From the NCBI GenBank assembly GCA_034008185.1, contig CM067082.1, positions 155,069,895 to 155,133,894 on the forward strand: a stretch of DNA of 64,000 bases, in the 5' to 3' direction. Below, piece after piece: positions 59,461 through 64,000 of this stretch. This stretch comes from Gorsachius magnificus (taxonomy: Eukaryota; Chordata; Aves; Pelecaniformes; Ardeidae). Under the pieces are notes generated by a model that did not search any database, was not told where the DNA came from, and saw nothing but the letters and a program-made list of their open reading frames with translations. The position numbers and the translations under genes are program-made. How positions within the stretch are numbered: position 1 is the first letter of the stretch; each line of letters opens with the position of its first letter.

Positions 59461-62400
59461 TTTAGGAGAGGAATGAAGGTGGGGAGAGGCAGGGATAGAA
59501 ATGGTTGGAGAGGCACTGAAATGGAATTACTAGGGGGTTTCTTTGTAGGCATTTCCTTCCTGTCAAGGCATAGCGTTGTAATTCACCAGAGCTCTTTTTT
59601 TATAGCATGGCAATGAGGGCACATTTCATTCCTTGACTGCTGGCAGGCATGCTTGTGGGTAGGAGAAAAAGTATTCAAACGTACAAATCATGCTGGGAAA
59701 GTGTTGAAGGACTGCTTCAGATGAAGGGGAGCAAAATTAGACACGGTTCACATCCATAACTATTTGAAGCCAATTGTCTGAAGTCAGGTTTATCTTGCCA
59801 ACAGCTTCTGGATATTTTCCTGAAGGGAACTTGCTGGCTTGTTCAGGCAGGGAGCCCAGGAACCTGTGTGCAGTGTAGATGAGCCTGTGACTCAGACCCA
59901 CAAGGAAACAAGGAGAAAGGAGGGTGTCAACCCATCCACATAATTTCAGGTAGGTCCCCTGAAAGCAATCCTGAAAAGGGAATTGAGTGGGAAGGTGGCA
60001 GGATGTATGCTGATATAATAACCACTGAAAAACCTTATTATTTACTGTAGATGTCTGAAATAATTCTAAATCACAGTTCTAATCACTCCACATATAAATG
60101 ATTTACTGCAGCGTGACAGCGTTCTATATTAAGTCATGACAAGAGGATCCTTATTTCTCTTTGATTTTATTTAGCAGAACTCAAGATTTATTAGCAACTT
60201 ACACGCAACTTTCCTGTTTACTGACTTTCCTGGAAATTCAGAGCACCACACAGTCTCAGGAAATACCTTTAGGGTTGTACTGGAGAGGCTGGATTTTTCA
60301 AAGGAAAGTCCTGGCAGTTTTTGTACGGAAAAGGAATGATCCTCTGAATGAGTATGTGTCCCTGGGAACTGGTGAGGAATTAAGTTCTAGAAAGTAATTA
60401 AAATCTGACCTCATGTTGTGGATAATATATTTCCATAGCCAAGATGTAGTTTGGTGAATTCTGTGAAAAGAACCCATGAGGCAGCAAGGACCTGTTCAAT
60501 GACGCACTGACATACGAAATGTAAGAGTCCATATTAATTTAACCCCATTGCGATGGCAGCTAACTTCTATTTTTGTCTCTCCCAGTGGAGATGTTAAGGA
60601 ATTAAGACTTGAAGGGAACAAGCTGCCCTTTCTTTTCCCTTCGCAATGAAAACACCAGTACAGGTGAATCTAGATATTTTCAGAGAACTGAAGGCCAGCC
60701 CCATAAATCAGAATTCCAAGCACAAATGCTCAAGCAGTTCTTTGAGATAAAAATACAGTAAGTTTAGGAGTGAACAAGGGAGCTAAAACCATATCTCTCC
60801 AGGTGATTACTGGATGAGACTCCCACACACATGGTCACCAGCACTGCAGAACTGACTGTCTTATAAGAATTAATTGAAAGGGATGGTGGAAGGTAGTGAG
60901 GAAAAAAAGAAAAACTTTTCTGGAGTTTCTGGGACTGGACTCTGCAGATTTTGAGGGATGGAAAGTAATAAGGCAAACACATCAGCACAAGAAACTCTGG
61001 AGTCATGGAGGAAACAGGGACAAGAGATAGGCTCTTCTTTCTGTAGAAGTCAAGGTTTGAAGTGCATCACCAAGCCTGTCTGAAGAGCACTTACATATTC
61101 TGAACTTGTGAAGTCATCAGTAAAATTTTGTTTTACTTTAATAGAAGAGGGTCTACTCCCAGCATTTATATTTTTCAAGGGCTTGTTCAAGGACTTTGAG
61201 TGTCAGGAGTCATCAATCTGCCAACACTATAATCAAATTATATTAACAGTCATTGTAATTTTGTTCTCTCTCTGCAAACAAAGCCAATAAAGAAACACAA
61301 TGTTAAAACATCAATAGATGCTTGGCTCTTGACCTCTGATTTCCTTTTTTTTATTAACTATATGAAAAACTATTTTCATATCTGAAAAATATGAATACTC
61401 AAGAGGCTGTCTGGAACAGATAGTACATTCCCAGTGCAAGGAGTATTATTTGTTTCTTTCCTTGAAGACAAATGAACAAATCAAACAAACAAGCAAGCAA
61501 ACAAACAAAAACGTGGATTATTTCGGAAAAAAAAAAAAATATGGTGAAGGCTATAAGAAGTCATAAGGAAATCTTGCTGTGTGATATCCCTGTTTCACCA
61601 TGTGTGGTAAACCTTGTGGTCATACATTAAAATGTATTTCAGGGTAAGCATAGTGAGCTTCTAATTAAAGATCCTAAGTACAAAGTTTATTTCATGCCTT
61701 TGGATGTCACAATACCTATTTCTTACTACCAGTTCAGGGTAGAGTATAGTGCTTCTAGATATTTTGATGGGAATTTGTAAAGCTTTATATAGCTTTTTGG
61801 TGTTTATTGGATGTGAACACTAGGAAAGTGGAAAAAATCTGAGGCCTTCTCCAGTCCTCTTTGGAGAAGCACGTCTGTCAATCTGGAGCTTGTTGTGGTC
61901 ACCCTGGAGAGGACCCTAAGAAGATTTAGGTCATCTCCACTGATCTCCACTGCTTTCTACCAGCTGAGGCTCTGGAATTGTCACCTCATGGCAGCAGCAC
62001 TAGTTTCAGTCCAAACCACATTGGCTTATGTCCTGGTAGAGCTCTAATGCTTTAACCTGATGAAATATAAATAGGTGTGTGCAGCAGAATTATTATATGT
62101 GCCTAGGGCAGCTCTTCATAGTTTTCATTCACCATTTGTATTCTTGCTGTTCAGGAAAGCCTTGTTATAATTGCAGAGCCTCAGTAAATAAATAGAAAGA
62201 ACAGGGGAATGGCAGGAAGCCTTGGTAAGGCCCTCTTCTTAAGAGACTATGAAGGGGAACTAATTTGTTTCAATCACAGAGGCATCCAGACAATTTCACT
62301 ATGTCTTGATCCAATTATGAAAGCAAAATGAGAACTAAATCCACATTTACTGAGAACTGGAGATGTATACTCTAATTCTGGTTAATTCTGTCAAATGCCT

Positions 62401-62939
62401 TTTGACAGCTCGAGAAACTACTGCAGTTTGTTCACTTTTACACTGGATGACAGTTCTTCTCTAGAAAGATGTTGTGTTGTTTACTTGGATAAAATTCTGA
62501 AGTTCTTAAGAAATGGAGTAGTTCCCAGCCATTCAAATGGGGCCATGGCACAGGATCAAGAACTTGTGTATGATACTCTACACTGTTTACATGTTAACAT
62601 GTTCCTTGGAGCGATTTTTCTTCTGCACCCACCAACGTCCTAGACAAAATGGTCAGCTGGGTACCACCATCCTGTTCGTAGGGAGGTGGAGAGGAGGTGA
62701 TAATTTAGTCAAACAACTGCCTAGGTGTCCACACGCACATGCTTATATTCAACTGCAACCTGCAGACGAGTTGTTTGCTTTTGTAACCTCACAGACTTTC
62801 GAGACACCTGATTCCTTTTCCTGGTAAAGTCAAACGTGTTTCTCCCCTAATTCTAGTAGCAACCAAAGAACTTATTTTCTCTCTGAGATCAAGACATAAG
62901 GAGTAGGATATCAGTCTAGTGTATTTTGACTCTACTTAA
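59461..62939. other. Noncoding sequence, no gene seen
   Basis: This is unique sequence. Frames at 60161-60397 (+), 60764-61006 (-) and 62395-62827 (+, two overlapping phases) lack domains. An (AAAC)/(AAGC)n stretch is at 61470-61512 and an A-run at 61529-61541. No mobile element is recognised. Confidence 0.5.
61470..61512. repeat. AAAC/AAGC tetranucleotide repeat
   Basis: ATCAAACAAACAAGCAAGC and following AAAC units form a short imperfect tetranucleotide array. Confidence 0.8.
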
Positions 62940-63180
62940 TTGAAAAAAGAAAGATTAGTATGCAAATGTCATTAAGGTTGACCTTCCTTAATAGGCAAAT
63001 TAGTAGATATAATTTGCATAGTAATGTGTTTATTTTCTGAATTAATTTCACTTCTTTGTCTCAGAAGACTATTTGTTCATTGTTTATTTTGCAATACCCA
63101 GAATTAATTTTAGCTTTTCTTGTCAAGAATACTACATTTACTAAAATTACTGTTGCTTTCATTATTCGAACTACTTTGGA
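62940..63180. promoter_or_regulatory. Possible enhancer-like element with opposed POU octamers
   Basis: ATGCAAAT at 62960-62967 and its reverse complement ATTTGCAT at 63012-63019 lie 52 bases apart, centre to centre. Between them are AAGGTTGACCTT (an imperfect inverted repeat carrying a TTGACCTT nuclear-receptor-like half site) and GGCAAATTAG. GAATTAATTTCA and GAATTAATTTTA follow. There is no repeat and no coding frame. The clustering is more than I would expect by chance, but activity and conservation are inferred only. Confidence 0.35.
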
Positions 63181-63238
63181 TGGTGAAGAAACATTAGCGA
63201 TAAATAAATAATGGGTTACACTGAGGGAAGCACTACAA

Positions 63239-63440
63239 GAATCACACAGAAAGACAAGGGTTGGAAGGGACCTCCAGAGATCATCTACTCCAACTACACT
63301 GCTAAAGCAGGGTCACCCAGAGCACATTACACAGGACATCATCCAGGTGGACTTTGAATATCTCCAGAGAAGGAGACTCCACAACCCCCTTGGGCAGCCT
63401 GTTCCATGGCTCTGTCACCCTCAAAGTGAAGAAGTTCCTG
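63239..63440 (-). mobile_element. CR1 LINE, 5'-truncated, second subfamily
   Basis: It starts GAATCACACAGAAAGACAAGG, then GTTGGAAGGGACCTCCAGAG, AAGCAGGGTCACCCAGAGCAC, CAGGACATCATCCAGGTGG and TCACCCTCAAAGTGAAGAAG. It is the same subfamily as 29587 and 47315. The minus strand retains an ORF2 C-terminal relic (FTLRVTEPWNRLPKGVVES). The CR1 match stops abruptly near 63440. Confidence 0.9.
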
Positions 63441-64000
63441 GGCAGGTTTTTGTCACATGAAGCCACCAACTGGATAACTACAGGCAACAGAGAAATGACT
63501 GCAAAATACTTTGGTTTAGATTGCAGGGCTTGTGATAATAAACTTCTATGAATTTGCCTTTAAGCAAGGGCATGCTGTAAACCAAAATTAAAATCTAATT
63601 GTCACCTTGAGCTAGATGGTATTAATATTAGTAATTCCTAGTTTACGCTGCTATACTTGAATGTGCACTTGTCTTTGGGACAGAGGGGGAATCAAAATGA
63701 AAATAGATTATGAAGAAAAAAGGAAAATTTTTAGTTTATGCAGGAGTCAGAGAAACATCTTTGAAGAAGAGTTTTTGTAACTCACAGTGTTAACTCAACT
63801 TAGTTGAACTTGCTGATATTGCAAACTTCATAATTCTAAGTCCTGGCAGGGGGAAGAAAAAAAAACCAAACCAAATCAAAACAAACAACACACACCACAC
63901 CACCCCCCTCAACAATGTTCTTTAAAAGTGCTTTTTGTTTAGAAGTGACAACATTCATTACTGCTCCCCTTATAAATCACTGTACGCATTAACATAACAA
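63441..64000. other. Noncoding sequence to the window end
   Basis: This is AT-rich unique sequence with an A/C-rich low-complexity stretch at 63856-63912 (ACCAAACC, AACAAACAACACACACC). No gene was seen. Confidence 0.55.

Noticed and set aside
61640..61650. TTTCAGGGTAAGC as a recursive splice site
   Set aside because: An extra G separates CAG from GTAAGC, so it does not match the ratchet consensus.
1..64000. CRISPR arrays, operons, plasmid or phage genes
   Set aside because: There are no regularly spaced direct repeats with unique spacers and no dense coding. The repeats are avian retroelements, so prokaryotic systems do not apply.

Overview
This is vertebrate nuclear DNA, almost certainly from a bird. 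The main evidence is a set of dispersed, 5'-truncated CR1 LINEs ending in the (ATTCTATG)n tail typical of avian CR1, together with two solo long terminal repeats (LTRs) of a family I recognise as abundant in bird genomes (start TGTCCTGG, end ACGACA/ATGACA, ATTAAA poly(A) signal). There are also worn traces of MIR-like SINEs. Nothing suggests bacteria, an organelle or a plasmid. The two LTRs hint at Neoaves rather than chicken, but that is an inference from memory.

I find no convincing host protein-coding gene in 64 kb. Every open frame above 60 codons is either chance, antisense to a repeat, or the decayed reverse-transcriptase end of a CR1. The window therefore reads as a gene desert or the inside of one or more very long introns. 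A few short plus-strand segments have good splice-acceptor and splice-donor contexts: 5688-5776, 11295-11426, 12266-12343, 31079-31120 and 33038-33061. Four of these have lengths divisible by three. They are candidates only, and I cannot assign any to a known gene.

Layout. 1-14 kb: AT-rich unique sequence with an ancient repeat remnant (7.1-7.3 kb), a long TTCTC pentamer tract (7.6-7.7 kb) and two candidate exons. 14.2-15 kb: an old CR1 trace and solo LTR 1. 21.2-21.7 kb: CR1 (+). 24.8-26.1 kb: GC-richer accessory patch with a degenerate ~163-bp tandem repeat. 27.3-28.4 kb: CR1 (-) split by solo LTR 2 with a 5-bp target duplication. 29.6 kb: CR1 (-). 31-33 kb: two candidate small exons. 36-38 kb and 43.6 kb: AT-rich segments resembling conserved noncoding elements. 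44.8 to 54.1 kb: CR1 pieces at 44.8, 47.3, 48.5 and 53.7 kb plus a MIR at 50.1 kb. 54.9 kb: a badly decayed CR1 reverse-transcriptase trace. 58.1-59.5 kb: the best-preserved CR1, still showing the FADD catalytic box but frameshifted, followed by an (AAT)n microsatellite and a second CR1 end. 62.9-63.2 kb: an AT-rich element with two opposed POU octamers. 63.2 kb: last CR1 (-).

There are no genes acting together here. The content is insertions of different ages laid into noncoding DNA that may hold regulatory elements and alternative exons. I did not find a clear new biological system. The most useful leads are the 24-nt microexon-like segment at 33038-33061, the octamer pair at 62960-63019, and the nested LTR, which orders the insertions in time.
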